A stretch of 37,704 nt of DNA, from positions 1-37,704 of the forward strand of contig JBEIRK010000008.1 of NCBI GenBank assembly GCA_040376005.1, in the 5' to 3' direction. The notes beneath the pieces are model-generated. The model worked only from the letters and a program-made list of their open reading frames with translations, was not told the DNA's origin and did no database searches. Below are positions 26,576 to 34,285 of this stretch, one piece after another. A program made the position numbers and the translations under genes. The stretch's first letter is position 1. Each line of letters opens with the position of its first letter. This DNA is from JAGXTF01 sp040376005 (lineage in GTDB: Bacteria; Bacteroidota; Bacteroidia; NS11-12g; UBA955).

Positions 26576-26584
26576 CAGCCCTTT

Positions 26585-28510
26585 ATGTCCATTAAAATTA
26601 CATTTCCAGATGGTGCACAACGCGATTACGAAAGCGGTGTTTCTGCTTTGGATATCGCAAAAAGTATCAGTGAGGGCCTAGCACGCAATGTGCTTGCAGC
26701 CAAGGTGAATGGCAGCGTTATCGACGCCACACGCCCTATTCATTCCGATGCCGAACTGCAACTCCTTACGTGGAATGATGATGATGGAAAGAAAACCTTT
26801 TGGCATAGTTCAGCACACTTGTTGGCTGAAGCATTAGAAGCCATGCACCCAGGTGTGAAATTCGGAATTGGACCTGCTATTGACCGCGGATTTTACTACG
26901 ATATTGATTTTGGAGATGTGAAATTTGGTGCCGAGGACTTTGAAAAACTCGAAGCCAAAATGAATGAACTGGCAAAGCGCAACTCAGAATATAAGCGCAC
27001 TGAAGTGTCTAAAGCAGAGGCACTCAGTTATTTTACTGAAAAAGGAGATCCTTACAAACTCGAACTAATTTCTGAGTTGAATGACGGTGATATCACTTTC
27101 TACCAGCAAGGAGATTTTACCGACTTGTGTAAGGGTCCTCATATCCCCAATACTGGGTTTATTAAGGCTATTAAAGTAATCAATACTGCCGGTGCTTACT
27201 GGCGTGGCAGTGAGAAGAATAAACAACTTACCCGTATCTACGCCATCACTTTTCCTAAAAAATCGGAGTTGGATGAATACCTGCTCATGATGGAAGAAGC
27301 AAAAAAGCGGGACCATAGAAAATTAGGTAAAGACTTAGAGATATTCACGTTTGATGATGATGTAGGACCAGGATTGCCTTTGTGGTTGCCCAATGGTGCG
27401 GCTATGATCGAGGTGCTGGAGTCGTTTGCCAAGAAAACCGAAAGAGAAGCGGGTTACGACCGTGTGAAAACCCCTCATATCGCAAAGGAGAGTATGTACG
27501 TAAAAAGCGGTCACCTTCCTTATTACAAAGACAGTATGTTCCCACCCATGGAAATGGATGGTGATACCTACTACCTTAAAGCCATGAACTGTCCGCATCA
27601 CCATAAAATATTTGATGCACTGCCTCGCAGTTATAAGGATTTGCCCATTCGCTTTGCAGAATACGGTACCTGCTATCGTTATGAACAAAGTGGAGAGTTG
27701 TTTGGGCTGATGCGTGTTCGCAGTTTGCAGATGAATGATGCCCACATCTATTGCACTGAAGCACAGTTTGAGCAGGAGTTTAAGGCTGTAAATGAGCTGT
27801 ATCAGCGCTATTTCAAGGTTTTTGGTATTGATAAGTATCAAATGCGCTTCTCTAAGCATGATCCAGCCAAACTGGGTCAGAAATACATCAATAACCCAGA
27901 GTTGTGGTTGAAGACCGAAGACATGGTTCGCCGGGTTTTGATCAGTTCAAATATCCCTTACGTGGAAGTAGAAGATGAGGCCGCATTCTATGGTCCAAAA
28001 ATAGATATTCAAGTATGGAGTGCTATAGGCCGTGAGTTTACATTGGCTACTAACCAAGTGGATTTTGCCCAGGCAGAACGATTTGATTTGTATTTTATCA
28101 ATGAAAAAAGCGAAAAAGAAAGACCTATAATCATCCACCGCGCGCCGCTAAGCACGCATGAAAGATTTATAGGATTCTTGCTGGAACACTACGCAGGCAA
28201 TTTCCCCGTATGGTTGGCGCCGAAGCAAGTTGCCATCCTTCCGATTTCAGACAAATACCAGGACTATGCGAAAGAGCTTTGTAATTTCCTGAAAAAGTCC
28301 GATATTCGCGCCTTCGTTGACGAACGAGCTGAGAAAGCGGGTAAAAAAATCCGCGATGCTGAAATTGCTAAAATACCGTACATGCTGATTGTAGGCGAGA
28401 AAGAAGCCGGCACTGGCGAGGTTTCGGTACGAATGCATGGAGGCACAGACCTGGGGTCAATGAAGAAAGAAGCATTTGCCGAACACATAAAAAAGGAAAC
28501 AGACATTTAA
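26585..28510 (+). CDS. thrS: Threonine--tRNA ligase
   Basis: Charges tRNA-Thr in the cytoplasm. The 641-residue enzyme has the full set of domains: TGS (about 1-62, SIKITFPDGAQRDY), the editing domain with HSSAHLLAEAL (H74 and H78) and TDLCKGPHI, the class II catalytic core with MNCPHHHKIF (zinc ligand C336), RFAEYGTCYRYEQSGELFGLMRVR (motif 2) and HRAPLSTHERFIGFLLEHY (motif 3), and the C-terminal anticodon domain (QVAILPISDKYQDYAKEL). ATG 26585 starts at the TGS domain; the in-frame TTG four codons earlier lies inside the promoter-like box. It heads the conserved thrS-infC-rpmI-rplT order, with infC 9 bases downstream. Confidence 0.97.
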   Translation: MSIKITFPDGAQRDYESGVSALDIAKSISEGLARNVLAAKVNGSVIDATRPIHSDAELQLLTWNDDDGKKTFWHSSAHLLAEALEAMHPGVKFGIGPAIDRGFYYDIDFGDVKFGAEDFEKLEAKMNELAKRNSEYKRTEVSKAEALSYFTEKGDPYKLELISELNDGDITFYQQGDFTDLCKGPHIPNTGFIKAIKVINTAGAYWRGSEKNKQLTRIYAITFPKKSELDEYLLMMEEAKKRDHRKLGKDLEIFTFDDDVGPGLPLWLPNGAAMIEVLESFAKKTEREAGYDRVKTPHIAKESMYVKSGHLPYYKDSMFPPMEMDGDTYYLKAMNCPHHHKIFDALPRSYKDLPIRFAEYGTCYRYEQSGELFGLMRVRSLQMNDAHIYCTEAQFEQEFKAVNELYQRYFKVFGIDKYQMRFSKHDPAKLGQKYINNPELWLKTEDMVRRVLISSNIPYVEVEDEAAFYGPKIDIQVWSAIGREFTLATNQVDFAQAERFDLYFINEKSEKERPIIIHRAPLSTHERFIGFLLEHYAGNFPVWLAPKQVAILPISDKYQDYAKELCNFLKKSDIRAFVDERAEKAGKKIRDAEIAKIPYMLIVGEKEAGTGEVSVRMHGGTDLGSMKKEAFAEHIKKETDI

Positions 28511-28519
28511 CTACCGCCA

Positions 28520-29074
28520 TTGAGCACGAACAGAAGATACATTCCAAGAAAGCAAGAACCCTTGCACAAAATTAATGAGGCTGTTACAGCTTCTGAAGTG
28601 CGCGTGGTTGGTGAAAATGTGGAGCAGGGGGTTTTTAAAACGGCAAAGGCTCTTGAAATGGCCTATGATTTGGGTTTAGATTTGGTAGAAATTTCTCCCA
28701 ACGCTGATCCACCAGTTTGCAAAGTAGTAGATTACAAGAAGTTTCTTTATGAACAAAAGAAGAAGCAGAAAGAAATCAAAGCAAACACGGTAAAACAAAC
28801 CATTAAAGAAATTCGATTTGGTCCCAACACCAATGAGCATGATGTGGAGTTCAAAACCAAACATGCAAAAGAGTTTCTCGAAGAAGGAAATAAGGTTCGC
28901 GCCTTCGTTTTCTTCCGTGGTCGTACAATTATGTACAAAGAAAGAGGGATTGATTTGCTTATGGCTTTTGCCAATGGCCTAATTGAAGAAGGCTATGCAA
29001 AACTTGAGCAAGAACCCAAACTAGAAGGAAAAAAAGTAGCCATAATGTTGGCTCCAAAAGGTAAAAAAGGATAA
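28520..29074 (+). CDS. infC: Translation initiation factor IF-3
   Basis: IF3 binds the 30S subunit and checks start codon pairing. The 184-residue protein has the N-domain (PLHKINEAVTASEVRVVGEN), the lysine-rich linker (YEQKKKQKEIKAN) and the C-domain (KEIRFGPNTNEHDVEFKTKH, then FFRGRTIMYKERG). The start is TTG at 28520: the frame has a TAA four codons upstream (the thrS stop) and no ATG before the conserved N-domain. A non-AUG start on infC recalls the AUU start used for IF3 autoregulation in E. coli. It lies 9 bases after thrS, in the same frame, and 12 before rpmI. Confidence 0.96.
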   Translation: MSTNRRYIPRKQEPLHKINEAVTASEVRVVGENVEQGVFKTAKALEMAYDLGLDLVEISPNADPPVCKVVDYKKFLYEQKKKQKEIKANTVKQTIKEIRFGPNTNEHDVEFKTKHAKEFLEEGNKVRAFVFFRGRTIMYKERGIDLLMAFANGLIEEGYAKLEQEPKLEGKKVAIMLAPKGKKG

Positions 29075-29086
29075 TAAATACAGTAT

Positions 29087-29287
29087 ATGCCAAAGATGAA
29101 GACCAATTCCAGTGCTAAAAAAAGGTTTAAAGTAACCGGCACCGGAAAAGTGAAAAGAGCCAAAGCGTTCAAAAATCACATCCTGACCAAAAAGGCAACG
29201 AAGCGTAAGCGCGCCTTGGGTAATGATGCTATTGTTTCTGACAGAGACATGAGCAATGTGAAATTCATGTTGCGTTTGGGAAAATAA
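29087..29287 (+). CDS. rpmI: 50S ribosomal protein bL35
   Basis: A 66-residue basic ribosomal protein with the typical start MPKMKTNSSAKKRFKVTGTG and AFKNHILTKKATKRKR, normal in length. It sits between infC (12-base gap) and rplT (84-base gap), the standard order. Confidence 0.97.
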   Translation: MPKMKTNSSAKKRFKVTGTGKVKRAKAFKNHILTKKATKRKRALGNDAIVSDRDMSNVKFMLRLGK

Positions 29288-29300
29288 AATAAAAAAACCT

Positions 29301-29342
29301 GGCCGGGGCCAATCCAAAGCGAACACAAACCCATGGTTTGTG
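29301..29342 (+). promoter_or_regulatory. Structured gap before rplT, possible L20 leader
   Basis: The rpmI-rplT gap is 84 bases, against 9-12 for the other gaps in this cluster. It holds GGCCGGGGCC (29301-29310) and a hairpin CACAAACC/GGTTTGTG (29324-29331, 29335-29342; 3-base loop). No U-tract follows. In E. coli and Bacillus, L20 represses its own operon by binding mRNA that mimics 23S rRNA; an analogous site here is inference. Confidence 0.4.
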
Positions 29343-29371
29343 AACCGCCCAAGCCATTAAACTAACAGAAT

Positions 29372-29836
29372 ATGCCAAGAAGTGTAAACAGTGTCGCGAG
29401 TAGAGCTCGCCGCAAAAAGACCCTTAAGTTAGCCAAAGGCTACTTCGGTCGTAGAAGTAATGTATGGACTGTAGCCAAAAACGCAGTCGAAAAAGGGTTA
29501 ACCTATGCCTACCGTGACCGCCGTGCGAAAAAACGCGAGTTCCGCAGCCTGTGGATCGTGCGTATTAATGCCGCATGTCGTCAACATGGTATTAGCTACA
29601 GCCAGTTTATGGGTAAATTGAACAACTCTGATCTGAACATCAACAGAAAAGTGTTGGCAGATTTGGCCATGAATGATGCAGAAGCGTTCAACGCAATTTT
29701 CACCGCAGTGATGAACTCTGGTAACGCAACAAAAGCCGCGAAACCTGCCGCTAAAAAGGCCGCAAAAGTTGAAGCGCCTGTAGCTGCTGCTGAAGAAACT
29801 CCTGCAGCGGAAGAAACTCCTGCAGCTGAAGCATAA
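29372..29836 (+). CDS. rplT: 50S ribosomal protein bL20 with C-terminal extension
   Basis: L20 is needed for early 50S assembly. Residues 1-115 match the family (MPRSVNSVASRARRKKTLKLAKGYFGRRS, then YAYRDRRAKKREFRSLWI and MNDAEAFNAIF), but the protein continues to 154 residues with a low-complexity tail of Ala, Lys, Glu and Pro (KAAKPAAKKAAKVEAPV, then EETPAAEETPAAEA). The tail first is basic, then acidic, and its end is coded by an 18-base tandem repeat. The usual length is about 115-120. The first N-terminal 60 residues carry the rRNA-binding extension. A strong terminator follows 19 bases after the stop, closing the thrS-rplT unit. Confidence 0.97.
   Translation: MPRSVNSVASRARRKKTLKLAKGYFGRRSNVWTVAKNAVEKGLTYAYRDRRAKKREFRSLWIVRINAACRQHGISYSQFMGKLNNSDLNINRKVLADLAMNDAEAFNAIFTAVMNSGNATKAAKPAAKKAAKVEAPVAAAEETPAAEETPAAEA
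29792..29827 (+). repeat. 18-base tandem repeat inside rplT
   Basis: GAAGAAACTCCTGCAGCG (29792-29809) is followed at once by the same unit with one change at its last base (29810-29827). It codes EETPAA twice in the rplT tail and may vary in copy number by slippage. Confidence 0.85.
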
Positions 29837-29855
29837 TTAAAATTTTCAATCAATG

Positions 29856-29882
29856 AAAAACCGCCTACTGGGCGGTTTTTTT
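29856..29882. terminator. Intrinsic terminator after rplT
   Basis: ACCGCC and GGCGGT form a stem with a 5-base loop, flanked by A5 upstream and T7 downstream. It separates rplT (+) from the convergent DUF3037 gene. Confidence 0.9.
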
Positions 29883-29895
29883 GTGCCCAAGTTTT

Positions 29896-30279
29896 TTAAA
29901 GAACCATCTGAGCCATCAAATGGGCTGCTATTCCCTCGGGTTGTGTGCACAATCCACTGTGTATGCGCGAACTTTGCACAACCGTGCTGCGCGTGGCTGT
30001 TAACCATCTGAATCTCTCCGGAACAGGCAAGGCTGCTATTGGGCCTGCAGCTTCATCACCCTTGGCAATATTCTCAAAACTGCTGAGGTGCTGCTTAATC
30101 TCCCCAAGTTTATCCGAATCTACAAATGCCATTAAACGCTGCTCAGGAATGGCAATAGACACCTCTATAAAGTCCTTAGTCTTACAGAATACGATAATAC
30201 CGACGTTGATGAATTCCTCGCGTTCTACACGAGGCACTACACGTATTACCGCATATTCATATACCAACTTACCTTCCAT
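29896..30279 (-). CDS. DUF3037 family protein
   Basis: A 127-residue protein. The beginning YEYAVIRVVPRVEREEFINVGIIVFC is the DUF3037 hallmark (a strand, then V-P-x-x-x-R-x-E-x-x-N-V-G), and LTATRSTVVQSSRIHSGLC in the last third is also typical. The family has no known activity and often sits next to a HipA-like kinase gene, as here: its ATG at 30279 overlaps the kinase end by 11 bases, so the pair is translationally linked. It may be the partner or substrate of that kinase (inference). Confidence 0.88.
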   Translation of the reverse strand: MEGKLVYEYAVIRVVPRVEREEFINVGIIVFCKTKDFIEVSIAIPEQRLMAFVDSDKLGEIKQHLSSFENIAKGDEAAGPIAALPVPERFRWLTATRSTVVQSSRIHSGLCTQPEGIAAHLMAQMVL

Positions 30280-31045
30280 GAAGTGCCTTCTGATTAAAGT
30301 GTTTACTGTACGCTAAACGCAGGCTGAGAAACTTTAAATACGCAGCTCTATGCTGCTCCGTACTTGAAAAGGGTGCATCAATTAAGAGCCATTCATCCGG
30401 TATTAATGCAACAATGCTCTCAAGTAAAGCGTCATTCAGCACCGCAGCTCCAAAGGCACTGGCCTCGTCCATTTTTTCAGCCCTGTAGTAAAATACATGG
30501 TTTCGAATCATTGGAAAAGCCTGCGTTGCAAGCACTTCCCAATCCTGCCAACTGTGATGGAAATACAATCCTGCTCCGTGGTCTATGAGCCACAACTCTT
30601 TATTCCATTGAAGCATATTGGTGTTTCGCACGGTGCGGTCAACGTTTAAAATAAACTGATCCAGCCACAAAATCTTTGAGGCCTCCAATCGGTCTATTTG
30701 CCATGCTGCTGGGTCGTAGGTAATTGAGCCTGATAAATAATGTAAGGCCAAATTAAGTCCTGTACTGGCCTTCAATAAATCTTGTATTTCCTCATCAGGT
30801 TCGGTGCGGCCAAAGGAGGCATCTAAGGTGGCAAATACAATCTCAGGAACTTTAAAACCCATGGCACGCGCAATTTCGCCTCCAATCAACTCAGCAATTA
30901 AGGCTTTGGGACCCTGTCCCGCGCCGCGAAACTTTAAGGCATATAAGAATCCATCTTCCGCCTCTGTAATCGCAGGCATAGAACCTCCTTCTCGCAAAGG
31001 AGTAATATACCGCGTCACTTCAACCGTTCTTATTAATGGAATCAC
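30269..31045 (-). CDS. HipA_2-like kinase
   Basis: A 258-residue compact protein with the fold signs of the HipA/PI3K-like kinase group. Visible elements: the ATP-site lysine K38 in FLYALKFRGAGQG, a helix with ALIAELIGGEIARAMG, the catalytic loop with D136 in LDQFILNVDRTVRNTNML, and the metal-binding D155 in WLIDHGAGL. It lacks the N-terminal lobe of full HipA toxins, consistent with the HipA_2 family. Start is GTG at 31045, preceded by GAAAGG; the next in-frame ATG (residue 23) would cut the first strand. It is followed by DUF3037 with an 11-base overlap. There is no HipB-like helix-turn-helix gene nearby, so a classical HipBA toxin-antitoxin pair is not supported. Confidence 0.82.
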   Translation of the reverse strand: MIPLIRTVEVTRYITPLREGGSMPAITEAEDGFLYALKFRGAGQGPKALIAELIGGEIARAMGFKVPEIVFATLDASFGRTEPDEEIQDLLKASTGLNLALHYLSGSITYDPAAWQIDRLEASKILWLDQFILNVDRTVRNTNMLQWNKELWLIDHGAGLYFHHSWQDWEVLATQAFPMIRNHVFYYRAEKMDEASAFGAAVLNDALLESIVALIPDEWLLIDAPFSSTEQHRAAYLKFLSLRLAYSKHFNQKALHGR

Positions 31046-31107
31046 CTTTCAAAATTAATGATTCGGAAGGATGGCAAGCAAAGATTATCATGTAAACTTG
31101 CGTCGAT

Positions 31108-32463
31108 ATGAAGAAAATCCTCTACATACTGTTTTTACTACCTGCTGTTTTATGCTCTCAGAGTAACAAAAAGGATAATACGGCAGAACCCATTCGTATT
31201 ATTGGTCCTATGCTGGGCTATGTAACATTCAATGAAGCCCACTTGTGGTTGCAAACTGAGGGTGCCATTATTCCCATGCTTCAATATTGGGATGTGACAA
31301 AAACAGATGTTAAAAAACTCGCCAAGTCCACAGAGGTAAATACACAGCAACATATTTATAAGTTCATATGCACCACAGATCCCGGAAAGCGATATCAGTA
31401 TAAGGTGTTGTATAACCTTGTTCAATACAAGGAAGACAGTCTGATGTTCTTTAATACGCCTGTATTATGGCGATACAGAGCCCCAGCCCCTGATTTTCGT
31501 ATCGCTTTTGGAAGCTGTCACTATAAGAATGATTCTACTTCCGACCGCCCGGGAAAAGGCTATGGAGATAACTACAACCGTGTTTTTAACATCATTTCAG
31601 ATAAAAACCCCGATATGATGCTGTGGTTGGGTGATAATGTGTATTTGCGTGATCCTGATTGGACTTCAGAAACGGGCATTTACAACCGCTATAAAGCAGC
31701 GCGTTCAGATGTGTTTTTAGAAAGATTGTTGCGCAAATGTCCCAATTATGCCATTTGGGATGATCATGACTATGGCTCTAATGACGCCAACGGCTCTTTT
31801 GCGTTTAAAGGCATAACCACCCAGACATTTCAAGATTATTGGTGCAACTCGCCCGGTGGTATACCTGATTTTCCCGGTATTACTTCGGCGTTTGAATTCA
31901 ATGATGCCCAATTCTTTTTGTTAGACAACAGATATTTTAGGACTATAGATCCTGCAAATCCATCCTATCACACAGTATTGGGTGAAGTGCAGCGTGAATG
32001 GTTGAAACAAAGCCTGTTGCGTGCGCATGATACTGACTTTAAGGTCATTTGTGTGGGTGGCCAATTCTTGAATACTGCAGCAGTATTTGAAAACTTTGCA
32101 AATTGGGATGCAGAACGTACTGAAATATTAAATTGGATTCGAGACAATAAAATTCATAACGTTATTTTCTTAACGGGTGACAGACATTTTGCAGAACTCA
32201 GCACTGTCTGCTTAGGAGAGGGACTAACCGTTTACGATTTCACAACTTCGCCGCTTACCTCTGGGGTTGGACGGCCAAAAGCAACTGAGAAAAATGAAAA
32301 TAGGGTAGAGGGAACCTTGTATACCAAAGATAGAAACTTTGGTATGTTAGAGTTTCAAGGAAAAGGGAGCCAGCGCCAAGTGCATTTTGTACTGTACGAC
32401 AAGTTTGGCAGTGAACAATGGCGCCATACCTATTCTCGTGAAGGCAATGCGGGATCAAAATAA
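31108..32463 (+). CDS. PhoD-like metallophosphatase, secreted
   Basis: A 451-residue exported phosphatase of the alkaline phosphatase D kind. MKKILYILFLLPAVLCSQS is a signal peptide; a beta-rich N-terminal domain (to about 125) precedes the catalytic core. Core motifs: FRIAFGSCHY, DMMLWLGDNVY (the GDN metal ligands), YAIWDDHDYGSND (the DDHD pair), WLKQSLLRAHDTDFKVICVGGQ and FLTGDRHFAELS. PhoD enzymes hydrolyse phosphodiesters and use calcium and iron, but family members act on several phosphate esters, so the substrate is open. It is divergent from the HipA_2-like gene with 62 bases between starts; TAAACTTG, one mismatch from the -7 consensus, ends 7 bases before the ATG. Confidence 0.92.
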   Translation: MKKILYILFLLPAVLCSQSNKKDNTAEPIRIIGPMLGYVTFNEAHLWLQTEGAIIPMLQYWDVTKTDVKKLAKSTEVNTQQHIYKFICTTDPGKRYQYKVLYNLVQYKEDSLMFFNTPVLWRYRAPAPDFRIAFGSCHYKNDSTSDRPGKGYGDNYNRVFNIISDKNPDMMLWLGDNVYLRDPDWTSETGIYNRYKAARSDVFLERLLRKCPNYAIWDDHDYGSNDANGSFAFKGITTQTFQDYWCNSPGGIPDFPGITSAFEFNDAQFFLLDNRYFRTIDPANPSYHTVLGEVQREWLKQSLLRAHDTDFKVICVGGQFLNTAAVFENFANWDAERTEILNWIRDNKIHNVIFLTGDRHFAELSTVCLGEGLTVYDFTTSPLTSGVGRPKATEKNENRVEGTLYTKDRNFGMLEFQGKGSQRQVHFVLYDKFGSEQWRHTYSREGNAGSK

Positions 32464-32494
32464 ACGATAGCCAGCACTATGGAGGAGGTGTTAT

Positions 32495-33256
32495 TTACCA
32501 TCCACCATCTGCGCCGCCGCCATCGAAACCGCCGCCGCCACCCATGCCACCCCAGCCGCCGCCGCCACTACTTCCGCCACCCCAGCTGTTTCCACCAAAT
32601 CCACCCGTTGGGAACCAATATACGCCACCGCCACGATAGCCGCGACCGTTGCCATTTCTATTGTTTATGGCACTGATAATGATGATGATAATGAATATCG
32701 CTAGGAAAAACATCCAACCAGAAACGGTATCTACTTTCTTCTTCTTGCCGGCTTTGAACTGACCTGCCAACATTTGAATGATGGCATCTGTGGCCTTATC
32801 AAAGGCAGCACCGCGATTTCCAGCACGCAGCTCAGGGGCCATGATATTCCGAATTACCTCGTCCGATTCTGCCCCAGTGATTTTACCCATCACCTCATTG
32901 CTATTGCGAATACTGATTTTCTTTTCATCAGTAGCCATGTAAATCAGAACGCCATTGTTGTTTTCCGCATTCCCGATTTTCCATTGTCGTGCAAAGTCTA
33001 AACTTCGGTCAAATTGTGCCCGTCCTTCTAAACTTTTTTCAATAACAATAACGATTTGCGTACTTGTGCTGTCTTCGTATTTGCGCAGCTTTTGTTCCAA
33101 TTGCTGCTCTGCTCCCGCATCTAGAAAATCTGCAAAGTCATTGACAAGTCCGTAATACTTAGGAACGGGTTTCCGCGCGATATCCTCGTCCTGCGCCCAA
33201 ACACTGTGTGTGAAACACAGCAGCAAGGCAAAAATACTAGCCCCTAGAAATCTCAT
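32495..33256 (-). CDS. TPM-domain protein with glycine-rich tail (YgcG type)
   Basis: A 253-residue exported protein. MRFLGASIFALLLCFTHSVWA is a signal peptide cut before QDED. The TPM domain (about 30-165) has the family features LVNDFADFLDAGAEQQLEQKL, TQIVIVIEKS, NNGVLIYMATDEKKISI and MAPELRAGNRGAAFDKATD. A membrane helix (MFFLAIFIIIIIISAI, about 180-196) follows, then a tail of mostly Gly with Trp, Ser and Asp (GGGSSGGGGWGGMGGGG) to the end. Proteins of this plan (YgcG) are widespread and accompany LemA, but their activity is not settled; some TPM proteins act as phosphatases or in photosystem repair. It is the last gene of the lipB-lemA-TPM-TPM cluster and overlaps the previous one by 20 bases. 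Confidence 0.9.
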   Translation of the reverse strand: MRFLGASIFALLLCFTHSVWAQDEDIARKPVPKYYGLVNDFADFLDAGAEQQLEQKLRKYEDSTSTQIVIVIEKSLEGRAQFDRSLDFARQWKIGNAENNNGVLIYMATDEKKISIRNSNEVMGKITGAESDEVIRNIMAPELRAGNRGAAFDKATDAIIQMLAGQFKAGKKKKVDTVSGWMFFLAIFIIIIIISAINNRNGNGRGYRGGGVYWFPTGGFGGNSWGGGSSGGGGWGGMGGGGGFDGGGADGGW

Positions 33257-33683
33257 CGCTTAATTCATTAGGGTTTGCATTTCCTAGCGGGAAATAGGTT
33301 TGTAGCTTTTCTCCGGCTCTATGAATGCCATGGCAAATGGCCTGGGTAGGTGCTCCTTGCTGGAAAAATTCAGCCATCTCGTTGCGCACTTCTTGCCAAA
33401 AGGCTTCTGTAACACATTCGTGAATGGCACTGTCTCCAATAATCGCAAACTGCCGGTCGTCCAGAGAAACATAAATCAATACGCCATTGTGTAATTCTGT
33501 TTTATGCATGCCCATCTTCCTGAATACCAGCAATGCGGAATCCATAATGTTTTTACCTTTTAAAGGTTTGGACAGATGCACACGAATTTCTGCCCGACTT
33601 TTACTTTCCGCTGCGCGAATACATCGCACAATTTCAAGTTCGTCCTCAGCAGGCAACTGCGGCTTTCGGAATAATCCGAACAT
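33237..33683 (-). CDS. Short TPM-domain protein
   Basis: A 148-residue protein without a signal peptide, made almost only of a TPM domain: ESKSRAEIRVHLSKP, HNGVLIYVSLDDRQFAIIGD and FQQGAPTQAICHGIHRAGEKL align with the longer neighbour. It starts 2 bases after the lemA stop and overlaps the next TPM gene by 20 bases, a tight operon. The pairing of a soluble and an anchored TPM protein with LemA is common in Bacteroidota. The membrane-anchored partner may recruit it (inference). Confidence 0.88.
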   Translation of the reverse strand: MFGLFRKPQLPAEDELEIVRCIRAAESKSRAEIRVHLSKPLKGKNIMDSALLVFRKMGMHKTELHNGVLIYVSLDDRQFAIIGDSAIHECVTEAFWQEVRNEMAEFFQQGAPTQAICHGIHRAGEKLQTYFPLGNANPNELSDEISRG

Positions 33684-33685
33684 GA

Positions 33686-34285
33686 TTATTCCTTTTTCCC
33701 TTTATCCCAAAGGTTATCGTAATTGGGGGCTTTTTCAGCGCCTTCTTGTGCACTGAATGCATCTTTCTGCTTGAAGCCAAAGATACCCGCCATGATGTTC
33801 CCTGGGAAAGAACGTGCAGACACATTATATTCCTTAATGGCATTGTTGTAGTCTGAACGTTTGGTAGAAATCATATTCTCCGTTTCTTGCAATGAAGCCT
33901 GAAAATTCAAGAAAGCTTCTGTGCTCCGCACTTGTGGGTAAGCTTCTACCGCTATAGTCAAGGCGCTGTTTATTTTGGCATTCGCTGCCTCAATTTGCTG
34001 TGGAGTGGTCGCATTTGCGATATCACTCTTGGCTTCTACGATACCTGCTCTGGCTTTGGTCACAGTAGCCAAAATGTCTTTCTCGTTTTTAGCTGCTTCT
34101 TGCACGGTGCGAATAAGGCCTGGAATCAAGTCAGCCCTTCTTTGATACTGTACTTGCACGTTTGCAAAGGCTTGCTTTACGGTTTCATCTTTTTTAACAA
34201 GGCCGTTGTAACTGCCACAACCCCAAAATCCGAGGATGGCTACCAAACCGCCAATTATGAGTAAACGAATGTTCTTGCTGTTCAT
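33686..34285 (-). CDS. LemA family protein
   Basis: A 199-residue protein with an N-terminal hydrophobic segment (IRLLIIGGLVAILGFWGC) and the LemA helical hairpin: YNGLVKKDETVKQAFANVQVQYQRRADLIPGLIRTV, KARAGIVEAK and FLNFQASLQETENMISTKRSDYNNAIKEYNV, then FPGNIMAGIFGF. The segment may be a membrane anchor, or Cys23 (WGC) may be lipidated, though the lipobox is poor. LemA proteins are thought to work with TPM proteins at the envelope, but the role is unknown. The ATG overlaps the lipB stop (ATGA), so translation is coupled. Confidence 0.93.
   Translation of the reverse strand: MNSKNIRLLIIGGLVAILGFWGCGSYNGLVKKDETVKQAFANVQVQYQRRADLIPGLIRTVQEAAKNEKDILATVTKARAGIVEAKSDIANATTPQQIEAANAKINSALTIAVEAYPQVRSTEAFLNFQASLQETENMISTKRSDYNNAIKEYNVSARSFPGNIMAGIFGFKQKDAFSAQEGAEKAPNYDNLWDKGKKE

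Noticed and set aside
30269..31045. HipBA toxin-antitoxin system
   Set aside because: No HipB-like helix-turn-helix gene adjoins it and the kinase lacks the N-terminal lobe of HipA.
32495..32660. Repeated CCGCCGCC on the plus strand as a repeat element
   Set aside because: It is the coding sequence of the glycine-rich tail of the TPM protein on the minus strand.
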